This document shows positions 1 to 7,143 of a DNA stretch of 8,941 nucleotides, piece by piece. How positions within the stretch are numbered: the stretch's first letter is position 1; each line of letters starts with the position of its first letter. The notes beneath the pieces are model-generated. The model was not told the origin of the DNA. It saw only the letters and a program-made list of their open reading frames with translations, and did not search any database. Source of the DNA: GCA-2719315 sp964448645 (GTDB lineage: Bacteria > Bacteroidota > Bacteroidia > Flavobacteriales > Flavobacteriaceae); contig CAYUZY010000083.1 in the NCBI GenBank assembly GCA_964448645.1, positions 1 to 8,941 on the forward strand. The letters are read 5' to 3'. A program made the position numbers and the translations under genes.

Positions 1-2622
1 ATAACTTGCTACAATTACAGCAACATGAATCATAAGCCAATAACTATCTAGAACTGGCTGCAGATTAGCAATTGAAGGATCCATCCAACTCCAATGAGCA
101 ATCATTAATATCATTCCCGTAACAAAAGATGTGCCTGCTAGTGTTAAAGATGATTTTCTTCCAAAAATTAAACCAAAAAATTGTGTTGCCCAGGCTACAT
201 AAATCATTGCTTCATAAGCATCACTCCAAGGAGCATGTCCTGATATAAATCCTCTTGAAATAAGTCCTAGAGAATGAAATATAAAAAGACCAAATAGAAA
301 TATTTTAAATAAATAAACAATCCAATAAAGAATTTTATTGTCAATAAATATTTGAACAATTAATATTATAAAAAAAATGACACCGAATATTATATACCAA
401 CTATAAAGACTTTTAAAAATATCATATTTGTTATATAAGATCTCAGCATTAATCTTATCCTCAGAAGGAATAACATTTGATCCATACTTGACTTGAAATC
501 CATTTAAACTCTCAAGTAAATTGTCTGCTTGAGAATAATCATTGTTCTCTTTAGCAACTCTTAAAGATTGAAAATAAAGAGGTAGTATATTTTTAACATA
601 TAATGAATCTTTTCCTTTAAAATCATTTGTATTAATTTCTTGATAAGAAACCCATTTATTATTATCATCATTTGGAATAGGAAAAACTCTCATTATTTTT
701 CCTTCAATAGCAGAATATAATAGATTTATTCTTCTGTCAAGCTCAATAAAATCTTTTTGGAACTGATTTGGTAATGAAACTTTATAAGCATCTTCTAGTT
801 GTTCAACCAGCTTGTAATTACCTTTTGAATCAAAAAAAGAGATTAAAGAAGCATATTTATTTTTTTTATTTAAACCAGCGATCTTTCTAATACTATCATT
901 CCCTCTTTTTAGATAAATAATAGGAACATTAAACCAAACAGCTGGTTTATTCATTATTGACAAGAGAACTTGGTCAGAATTTAAATCTAAGTATTTATCT
1001 TTTTTACTAACCTTCCTTAATAATTCTGATGAAAAAGTATTGGCAGGTTTCATTCTTCCACCTGTATCTTGAATAACAAGTTTTCCAAATTTTGATGAAT
1101 GTTCTAAACCAAATGCTTCTGATTTAATTATAGAATCAAAATCAATTGATGATTTATTAAAATTTAAATTATTTTGACCAAAACTAATTGAAGTAAAAAA
1201 AAGTAAAAAAATTAAGTTATATTTCTTTTTAGAAATTTCCTCAAGAGCTTTAGAAAGCTGTTTAAAACGAGTATTGCCAATAAAGAATATTCCTAACATC
1301 GCAAGGTATAAAAGAACATAACCTAAATATGTGACCCATGTCCCCCACCAATCATGATTAACTGATAAAACTGTGCCTTTTTCATCAGGATCAAAAGAAG
1401 CTTGAAAAAAGCGATAACCCTTATGATCTAATATATTATTCATATAAATATCATAATCAAAATCTGGATCATCTTGAACTGTCACTTTACTCATAAATGA
1501 AGAATAACTTTTTTCGGTTCCTGGATATTTTTCTGCAATAAAATCATTTAATTTAATTGAAAACGGAAGACTTAATAATTTTGATCCGTATGTAAAGTTT
1601 AAATCTAAATTTTTAATTGATAATTTTTTAGATTCATTTATGAACCCTTTACCCCCAGTTATATTAATAATTTCACTCTCATTATCTTTCTCAACTTTGA
1701 TCTTTAATAAATTTTGAACATTTTTATTATCAAGATCTCCCTTTACAAAATCAAATTTTCCTCTTAATGCAGGTTCAGGAATAACAAATTGAAAATTTGA
1801 AATGGTATATAATGATCTAAACTGAAGAGAGCTTTCTAAATTAGCAGTTACTTCTCCTTTAAACTGATCTACCATTCTCATGAAGCTACCACTAAATGGC
1901 ATCTCAATATAATAAACTCCTTTATCAACTTTAATATTTATAGCCCCATCTTGTTTCTTGTTTAGTGTAAACAAAATATTATGAATACTTGTAATTTCAC
2001 CCTCTTTAATATAATGTTCATGTCTATTACCGTCATTTGCTTCAACTATTTTCAAATATCTATCTCCAGTTTCATCAAGGATTAAATCCTCATAAACATT
2101 TTGAATAAAATCAACATACTCTATAGTTATCTTTTCTTCATTAAAATCAGCATTCCATTTAAAATAATTATTTGAATATTCAGAAAATAAAACCTCACTT
2201 TCTAGTTTTTTTCTTCTTGGTTCTCCATTTATCTCTCCATCTATAAGAATTGTTAAATATGTTTTTTCTGATAAAAAAACATTTTTTGAATCACCTTCTC
2301 TAATTGGCATTACTCCTTCAAATCCAAAATACCTCGTAATAAAAGCTCCAAAAATTATAATGATAAAAGATAAATGCAACAATAAAACTGCCCATTTTTG
2401 TTTTCTTAACAATTTGTATTTGAATATATTACCAATGAAATTAATTACGAAAAAAAGAAGTATTAATTCAAACCACCAAGCATTATATATTATTTTTTTT
2501 GCAGCTTCAATACCATACCAGGTCTCAATAAAAGTTCCAAAAGCCATTGCTGTAGGAAATATTATAAATAGAATTGCCGTAAATTTGTTAGAAAAAATTA
2601 CTGAGGATATTTTATCTTTCAT
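1..2622 (-). CDS. ccsA: Fused ResB-CcsA cytochrome c biogenesis protein (system II haem export/ligation), 3' end beyond window
   Basis: Inner-membrane protein of the system II (Ccs/Res) cytochrome c maturation pathway, which carries haem across the membrane and attaches it to apocytochrome c. The 874 codons present read without a stop. The ResB-like half has membrane segments near residues 8-28, 49-67 and 77-96 (the third with H83), a periplasmic domain to about 424, and a fourth segment at 430-449 after WWGTW (425-429). A further hydrophobic segment at 469-482 resembles a signal peptide (ends SFGQ). A second periplasmic stretch reaches about 715, then the CcsA half begins with several membrane helices, GHAPWSDAYEA at 795-805, an AHW motif near 842 and the membrane histidine H866 in IHV. 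The WWD motif should lie just past the window edge. The ATG is fixed by an in-frame TAA directly before it. It is divergent from the DUF2520 gene. The family call is firm; whether the C-terminus is intact cannot be seen. Confidence 0.93.
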   Translation of the reverse strand, partial: MKDKISSVIFSNKFTAILFIIFPTAMAFGTFIETWYGIEAAKKIIYNAWWFELILLFFVINFIGNIFKYKLLRKQKWAVLLLHLSFIIIIFGAFITRYFGFEGVMPIREGDSKNVFLSEKTYLTILIDGEINGEPRRKKLESEVLFSEYSNNYFKWNADFNEEKITIEYVDFIQNVYEDLILDETGDRYLKIVEANDGNRHEHYIKEGEITSIHNILFTLNKKQDGAINIKVDKGVYYIEMPFSGSFMRMVDQFKGEVTANLESSLQFRSLYTISNFQFVIPEPALRGKFDFVKGDLDNKNVQNLLKIKVEKDNESEIINITGGKGFINESKKLSIKNLDLNFTYGSKLLSLPFSIKLNDFIAEKYPGTEKSYSSFMSKVTVQDDPDFDYDIYMNNILDHKGYRFFQASFDPDEKGTVLSVNHDWWGTWVTYLGYVLLYLAMLGIFFIGNTRFKQLSKALEEISKKKYNLIFLLFFTSISFGQNNLNFNKSSIDFDSIIKSEAFGLEHSSKFGKLVIQDTGGRMKPANTFSSELLRKVSKKDKYLDLNSDQVLLSIMNKPAVWFNVPIIYLKRGNDSIRKIAGLNKKNKYASLISFFDSKGNYKLVEQLEDAYKVSLPNQFQKDFIELDRRINLLYSAIEGKIMRVFPIPNDDNNKWVSYQEINTNDFKGKDSLYVKNILPLYFQSLRVAKENNDYSQADNLLESLNGFQVKYGSNVIPSEDKINAEILYNKYDIFKSLYSWYIIFGVIFFIILIVQIFIDNKILYWIVYLFKIFLFGLFIFHSLGLISRGFISGHAPWSDAYEAMIYVAWATQFFGLIFGRKSSLTLAGTSFVTGMILMIAHWSWMDPSIANLQPVLDSYWLMIHVAVIVASY

Positions 2623-2638
2623 TTAAATTTTAAAAGAG

Positions 2639-2646
2639 CAAAGATA
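2639..2646 (-). promoter_or_regulatory. Candidate Bacteroidota -7 promoter box for the ResB-CcsA gene
   Basis: On the minus strand this reads TATCTTTG, an exact match to the TAnnTTTG -7 consensus of Bacteroidota primary sigma factors. It lies 16 bases upstream of the ATG, so transcription would begin with a leader of only about 10 bases. No clear TTG -33 element is seen at the expected distance. In this AT-rich sequence the match could arise by chance, so the call rests on position and exactness. I found no comparable box on the plus strand for the divergent DUF2520 gene. Confidence 0.45.
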
Positions 2647-2705
2647 ATACATGAAGTAATATTTATTTATAAATTAATTATTCTAAAAAAAAGGTTTTTT
2701 AAATT

Positions 2706-3455
2706 ATGAATATTAATATAATTGGCAGTGGAAATATCGCATCACAATTCTTGAAAAAATTTAATGAAAATAGTCAAGTAAAAATTTCACAATGGTATTC
2801 AAGATCATTCAAAAAATCAAATGATAATAATGGAATTATAAAAATTAATAAACTTAAAGATTTAAAGAAAGCTGATATTAATTTTCTAATGGTTTCTGAT
2901 AATGTGATTAATAAAATATCTAAACAAATTAACAATAAAACTTTCACTGTGCATTCTTCAGGAACTATTAGCATAAAAGAGCTAAATAATAATGGAGGAA
3001 AAGGTGTTTTTTATCCGATTCAAACTTTTACAAAAGGAAAAGATGTTGAATTTAAAAACATGCCTATTTGTATTGAATCTTCAAATAAATCAGACTATTT
3101 GAAATTAGAAAATTTAGTTAAATTACTTGGGTCAAAACCGGTTTCAATGAATTCAAATAAAAGAAAATATCTTCATCTTTCTGCTACTATAATTAATAAT
3201 TTTACAAATCATTTATATGCTAATGCTGAAGATATATGTATTAAAAATAAAATACCCTTTTATTTATTTAAAGATTTAATTAGTGAAACTTCATCAAAAA
3301 CATTTAATTATTCACCTAGAAAAAACCAAACTGGTCCTGCAAAAAGAAATGATAGAGTTACAATTAATAAACATCTTGAATTATTAGAAAATAAATCTTT
3401 TAAAAAAGTTTACAAGACTGTTACAGAATCAATTATTAAATACTATGAAAAATAA
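2706..3455 (+). CDS. Rossmann-like and DUF2520 domain-containing protein
   Basis: This 249-residue cytoplasmic protein has the two-domain build of the DUF2520 family, which is distantly related to pyrroline-5-carboxylate reductase and ketopantoate reductase-type dehydrogenases. The N-terminal nucleotide-binding fold begins with the glycine-rich turn GSGNIA (residues 7-12). It continues through VSD (63-65), HSSG (83-86) and YPIQTF (103-108). The C-terminal helical domain contains HLSATIINNFTNHLYA (157-172) and QTGPAKRND (208-216), both strongly typical of the family. The substrate and reaction are not known, and NAD(P) use is inferred only from the fold. The start is secure because a TAA in frame lies one codon upstream (2700-2702). 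It is the first gene of a plus-strand cluster, and its last 11 bases overlap the kdsC start, which suggests translational coupling. Confidence 0.9.
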   Translation: MNINIIGSGNIASQFLKKFNENSQVKISQWYSRSFKKSNDNNGIIKINKLKDLKKADINFLMVSDNVINKISKQINNKTFTVHSSGTISIKELNNNGGKGVFYPIQTFTKGKDVEFKNMPICIESSNKSDYLKLENLVKLLGSKPVSMNSNKRKYLHLSATIINNFTNHLYANAEDICIKNKIPFYLFKDLISETSSKTFNYSPRKNQTGPAKRNDRVTINKHLELLENKSFKKVYKTVTESIIKYYEK

Positions 3456-3963
3456 AAATTATAAAGAAAAACTATTAGAAATAAACACCTTTATTTTTGA
3501 TGTAGACGGTGTTCTTACCGACGGAAAAATATTAGTGACAACTGAAGGTGAAATGTATAGGTCTGTTAATACAAAAGACGGTTATGCAATTAAACTAGCA
3601 ACTGAAAAAGGTTTTAAAATTATTATTATTTCTGGAGGTCTTAATGAAGGTGTGAAAAAAAGGTTTAAATCGCTTGGTGTTATAGATATTTATTTAGGTG
3701 CTGAAAATAAAATTAAGATTTTTAAAGAAATTATTAATAATAACAAAATAGATATTAATAAAATTGCATATATGGGGGATGACATTCCAGATATGGAAGT
3801 AATGAAAGAGGTTGGTCTTTCATGTTGCCCTTCAGATGCGGTTCCAGAAATCAAAAATATATCTAATTATATATCTCACAAAAAAGGTGGTAAAGGTTGT
3901 GTAAGAGATATTATTGAGCAGACATTAAAAGTTCAAAATAAATGGAATAATAGTTTAAATTGA
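3445..3963 (+). CDS. kdsC: 3-deoxy-D-manno-octulosonate 8-phosphate phosphatase (KdsC), HAD-IIIA family
   Basis: This enzyme hydrolyses Kdo 8-phosphate to Kdo and phosphate in the cytoplasm, the step before CMP-Kdo formation for the lipopolysaccharide inner core. All HAD motifs are visible. Motif I is FDVDGVLTDG, with nucleophile D19 and acid/base D21. Motif II is IIISGG with S63, motif III has K89 in AENK, and motif IV is GDDIPD with D112, D113 and D116. The YrbI/KdsC features are also present: the short 172-residue length without a cap domain, the TKDG segment (43-46) and the C-terminal GGKGCVRDI (148-156). The gene starts inside the end of the DUF2520 gene (11-bp overlap) and is followed by maf after 10 bases, so it lies in an operon. 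Other capless HAD sugar phosphatases are possible, but the C-terminal motif favours KdsC. Confidence 0.9.
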   Translation: MKNKNYKEKLLEINTFIFDVDGVLTDGKILVTTEGEMYRSVNTKDGYAIKLATEKGFKIIIISGGLNEGVKKRFKSLGVIDIYLGAENKIKIFKEIINNNKIDINKIAYMGDDIPDMEVMKEVGLSCCPSDAVPEIKNISNYISHKKGGKGCVRDIIEQTLKVQNKWNNSLN

Positions 3964-3973
3964 AAGTTTATTT

Positions 3974-4558
3974 ATGAATTTAAATGGTTATAAAATTATT
4001 TTAGCTTCTTCCTCGCCTAGAAGAATAGAATATTTAAAAAAAATAAAAATACCCTTTACAGTAAAAAAAATTAAATACAAAGAAGATTTTGATAAAAAAC
4101 TTAAAGATCATTTAATTGCAAAAGATATTGTTAAAAAAAAAGCTGAAATATTTATTAATAAAATAAAAGAAAAACAATTAGTAATAACTGCAGATACAAT
4201 TGTTTGGCATAAAAACAAATATTTAGGAAAACCAAAAAACAACAAAGAAGTAATAAACATGATAACAGAATTATCAAATGATGAACATAAAGTCATTACT
4301 GCTGTCGGTTTTTTAACTAAAAACAATTTGGAAATAATTCATAAAACAACAAAAATTAAATTTGGGAAGATTTATAAGAAAGATTTAATTGATTACACAA
4401 AAAAAAATAAACCTTTTGACAAAGCTGGAGGTTACGGAATTCAAGATTGGTTTGGATTAATTGCAGTTAAGTCTATAAATGGAAGTTACTCAAATGTTGT
4501 GGGGCTTCCTGTTTACGAAGTTTATCATAAAATAAAAGAGATCGTTTTAAAAAAATAA
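3974..4558 (+). CDS. maf: Maf family nucleoside triphosphate pyrophosphatase (YhdE-like, dTTP/UTP type)
   Basis: This 194-residue cytoplasmic enzyme removes pyrophosphate from non-canonical or excess nucleoside triphosphates, and the family is also linked to septum inhibition. The N-terminal ASSSPRR (residues 11-17) is the phosphate-binding signature. ADTIV (73-77) carries the conserved catalytic aspartate D74, GKP (85-87) follows it, and AGGYGIQ (151-157) is the specificity loop. That loop resembles the YhdE subgroup (dTTP/UTP) rather than the YceF subgroup (7-methyl-GTP). The C-terminal GSYSNVVGLP (170-179) is also typical. The length is normal. It is the last gene of the tight cluster: the gap to kdsC is 10 bases, and 66 bases separate it from the PIG-L open frame. 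Substrate preference is inferred from the motif only. Confidence 0.93.
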   Translation: MNLNGYKIILASSSPRRIEYLKKIKIPFTVKKIKYKEDFDKKLKDHLIAKDIVKKKAEIFINKIKEKQLVITADTIVWHKNKYLGKPKNNKEVINMITELSNDEHKVITAVGFLTKNNLEIIHKTTKIKFGKIYKKDLIDYTKKNKPFDKAGGYGIQDWFGLIAVKSINGSYSNVVGLPVYEVYHKIKEIVLKK

Positions 4559-4585
4559 CTTTATTTTAACAATAAATTATAGAAA

Positions 4586-4624
4586 TTGAAATTAACGCAA
4601 TCCTTAAAAATTTTTTTTATATAA
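4586..4624 (+). other. Possible displaced 5' end of the PIG-L gene: TTG start, half a signal peptide, then in-frame TAA
   Basis: Read in the same frame as the PIG-L gene, this stretch gives a TTG codon followed by KLTQSLKIFFI and a TAA at 4622-4624. Past the TAA the frame resumes with LIFFLSNFTFSQ. Joined, the two halves make a convincing Bacteroidota signal peptide: a positive start, a hydrophobic core and a cut before Q. The next upstream in-frame stop is TAG at 4580-4582. No ATG or GTG exists in any frame between the end of maf and the PIG-L zinc motif. This is either a nonsense change, a sequence or assembly error beside the two T8 tracts (4611-4618, 4631-4638), or chance resemblance in AT-rich DNA. 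Confidence 0.5.
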
Positions 4625-7060
4625 TTAATATTTTTTTTATCAAATTTTACATTCTCGCAAAACTCTTCAGAGATATTCAATAAAATAAAAAAACTAAATT
4701 TTTTAGGTTCTGTTCTTTATATAGCAGCTCATCCAGATGATGAAAACACGAAATTAATTTCATATTTCTCAAATCATTTACATGCAAGAACAGCATACTT
4801 GTCACTAACTAGAGGTGATGGTGGTCAAAATTTAATTGGAAGTGATTTAAGAGAAAAATTAGGAGTAATAAGAACTCAGGAATTAATTAATGCTAGAAAG
4901 ATAGATGGTGGTGAACAATTTTTTACAACAGCTAATGATTTTGGTTATTCTAAACATCCAAAAGAAACTTTAAAAATATGGAATAAAGAAGATATCCTCT
5001 CTCAAATAATTTTTTTAATAAGAAAATTCAAACCAGATGTAATAATTAACAGGTTTAATGAAAAAACTCCAGGCTCTACTCATGGTCATCATACTAGCTC
5101 AGCGTTGTTAAGTATGGAAGCTAACAATAAAGCAGATAATCCAAATTTGTTTTCAAATCAATTAAATACAGTCAAACCATGGAAAGCAAAAAGGATATTT
5201 TATAATACTTCATGGTGGGCATATAGAAGTAAAGAAAACTTTGAAAAAATTGATAAGTCTCATATGGTATCTATTAGCACAAATTTATTCGACCCTGTTT
5301 CTGGTATAAATAATTCAAAAATAGCATCAAAAAGTAGAAGTGAACATAAATCACAAGGTTTTGGAAGTTCTCCTTCTCTAAATAAAAATATTGAATATTT
5401 GGAACTAGTTAGTGGTGAAAAAATAAATTCAAACAATATTTTTGAAAATATTGACACATCATGGAATAGAGTTAATAATGGCAACGAAATTGAAACTTTA
5501 ATTAACAATCTTTTAAAAAATTTTGATTTTAAAAAACCTTATAAAAACGTAAGTAATCTTTTAAAAATTTATAAAAAAATTAAAACAATTGATAATATTC
5601 ACATAAAGAAAATTAAAATTAAAGAAATAACAGAAATTATTATAAATTGTTTAGGTCTTGAAATTCAATTTAATTCAAAAAACAATTATGGAATTCCTGA
5701 GTCTTTTGTAGATGTCGAATTTAAGCTATACAATCCAAGTCCAATAGTCGTTAATATTAATAAAATTGAAACCAATGATTTAATTATTAATAATGCTTTT
5801 ATTATGAATAATAAAGTTTTTTCATTAGAGAAAAAGATTAAAATTCCTAATAATTTTACTGCTCCATTTTGGCTACTTAAAAACAAAACTATTGGAAATT
5901 ATATTGTAGAAGATTTTAAAATAAAAGGAAATCCTGAGACTTTAAGCCCTATTAAATCTGTTTTTAGCATTAAAATTGATGATGTTTTAATAAAAGTAGA
6001 AAAAGTATTAAATCATAAATACAATGATCCAGTTAATGGTGAGGTAATTCAGAAATTTGAAATTTATCCAAGAGTAAATGTTAAGCTTGACAAAGAGGTA
6101 TATGCATTTGTAGAATCTAATACAAAATATATAAATGCTATAGTTACAAATAATGATAAAAAACTAGAAGGTTTTGTTGAATTAAATCTACCTGACAACT
6201 GGGTTAGTTATCCTTTAAGGCATAAGATATTAATTAACAATAAAGGTGAATCTAAATCTTATAAATTTTCTGTAACAAGTACCAAAAATCAATCACTAAA
6301 TAAAATATCTGCTACTGTATATTCTGAAGATAAAAAGTATAACTATGATTTGATTAATTTAAATTATAAACACCTAGCTAGAACTAATATTCTTCTTCCT
6401 AACAATTCAATAGCTTTTAATATAAACCTTAAGAGTACTGTTAAAAAAGTAGGATATATAAAAGGAGCAGGTGATAAAATACCTGAATCTCTAAAATCAA
6501 TTGGTATTTCAGTTGTAGAACTCGATATTTCAAATCTTGAAAATTATAATTTAAATGAATTACCAACAATAATTATGGGGATTAGAGCTTATAATACAAA
6601 TTCTCTTTTGAAAAATAAAAATAATATTCTTTGGAATTTTGTAAAAAATGGCGGGAACCTTATAATTCAATACAATACCTCAAGAGGATTAATAGATAAT
6701 AGAATTACTCCTTATAAAATAAATATATCTAGGGATCGAGTAACTGATGAAAATTCAGTTGTTAAACTTTTAAATCCAAATCATAAAATCCTAAACTATC
6801 CTAATAAAATTAATCTTAAAGATTTTAATAATTGGGTACAAGAAAGGGGTTTGTATTTTCCAAATAAATGGGATGAAAAATTTGATTCAATTATAGCAAT
6901 GAATGATATTGGCGAAAGTGAGAAAAAAGGATCTTTACTTATAGCAAAATATGGAAAAGGAACTTTTATTTATACGGGGTTAAGTTTTTTTAGACAACTT
7001 CCTAATGGCATTCCTGGGGCATATAAACTGTTTGTAAACTTAATATCATACAATAAATGA
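4625..7060 (+). CDS. Exported PIG-L family deacetylase-like protein with C-terminal glutamine-amidotransferase-like domain; 5' end uncertain
   Basis: A large (811 open codons) member of the PIG-L/LmbE family, zinc-dependent hydrolases that remove N-acyl groups from amino sugars and similar compounds. Counting from 4625, the zinc motif AHPDDE is at residues 35-40 (4727-4744) and its partner HGHH at 153-156 (from 5081). Between them lie LTRGDGGQNLIG, GVIRTQEL and GGEQFF, all typical of the long Bacteroidota form. Residues of about 250-600 look like beta-rich accessory domains. From about 605 to the end, with GIRAYN and NGGNLIIQYNT, it resembles a class I glutamine amidotransferase/ThuA-like fold with no obvious catalytic cysteine. 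The first codons encode LIFFLSNFTFSQ, the end of a signal peptide, so the protein is probably exported. No usual start codon exists between 4625 and the zinc motif. A TTG at 4799 is open but lies after the motif and cannot be the true start. The substrate is unknown. Confidence 0.85.
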   Translation, partial: LIFFLSNFTFSQNSSEIFNKIKKLNFLGSVLYIAAHPDDENTKLISYFSNHLHARTAYLSLTRGDGGQNLIGSDLREKLGVIRTQELINARKIDGGEQFFTTANDFGYSKHPKETLKIWNKEDILSQIIFLIRKFKPDVIINRFNEKTPGSTHGHHTSSALLSMEANNKADNPNLFSNQLNTVKPWKAKRIFYNTSWWAYRSKENFEKIDKSHMVSISTNLFDPVSGINNSKIASKSRSEHKSQGFGSSPSLNKNIEYLELVSGEKINSNNIFENIDTSWNRVNNGNEIETLINNLLKNFDFKKPYKNVSNLLKIYKKIKTIDNIHIKKIKIKEITEIIINCLGLEIQFNSKNNYGIPESFVDVEFKLYNPSPIVVNINKIETNDLIINNAFIMNNKVFSLEKKIKIPNNFTAPFWLLKNKTIGNYIVEDFKIKGNPETLSPIKSVFSIKIDDVLIKVEKVLNHKYNDPVNGEVIQKFEIYPRVNVKLDKEVYAFVESNTKYINAIVTNNDKKLEGFVELNLPDNWVSYPLRHKILINNKGESKSYKFSVTSTKNQSLNKISATVYSEDKKYNYDLINLNYKHLARTNILLPNNSIAFNINLKSTVKKVGYIKGAGDKIPESLKSIGISVVELDISNLENYNLNELPTIIMGIRAYNTNSLLKNKNNILWNFVKNGGNLIIQYNTSRGLIDNRITPYKINISRDRVTDENSVVKLLNPNHKILNYPNKINLKDFNNWVQERGLYFPNKWDEKFDSIIAMNDIGESEKKGSLLIAKYGKGTFIYTGLSFFRQLPNGIPGAYKLFVNLISYNK

Positions 7061-7143
7061 AATATTCAATTTACATCTTATTAGCTTCAATAAATGTTTT
7101 TTATTGGATTCTTTTTTATTTATTAATGAATATAACAAATTAA
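7057..7143 (+). CDS. Candidate 28-residue hydrophobic membrane peptide between PIG-L and symporter genes
   Basis: The ATG overlaps the PIG-L stop as ATGA (7057-7060), and the TAA shares its last base with the symporter ATG (TAATG, 7141-7145). The peptide begins MKYSIYILLASINVFYW and stays hydrophobic to near its end (LFYLLMNITN), enough for a single membrane segment. Both junctions are of the kind seen in translationally coupled genes, which argues for real translation. It could be a small membrane protein, or a leader whose translation carries ribosomes from PIG-L to the symporter. I recognise no family. AT-rich DNA readily encodes hydrophobic peptides by chance, so this remains tentative. 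Confidence 0.4.
   Translation: MKYSIYILLASINVFYWILFYLLMNITN

Noticed and set aside
2360..2626. Plus-strand ORF of 88 codons
   Set aside because: It is the antisense shadow of the ResB N-terminal coding region, which has clear family motifs on the minus strand.
4610..4640. A 20-base slippage duplication between the two ATTTTTTTTAT copies as the cause of the broken PIG-L start
   Set aside because: Removing one 20-base unit puts the upstream sequence in a frame with several stops (4587, 4593, 4605) and gives no start codon, so it does not restore the gene.
4799..4801. TTG as the start of the PIG-L gene
   Set aside because: The zinc-binding AHPDDE motif lies upstream in the same open frame (4727-4744), so a protein starting here would lack a catalytic ligand set.
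7104..7106. TTG as the start of the symporter
   Set aside because: It adds 13 residues without family support, and an ATG at 7143 begins directly at the expected first segment and overlaps the preceding small-ORF stop.
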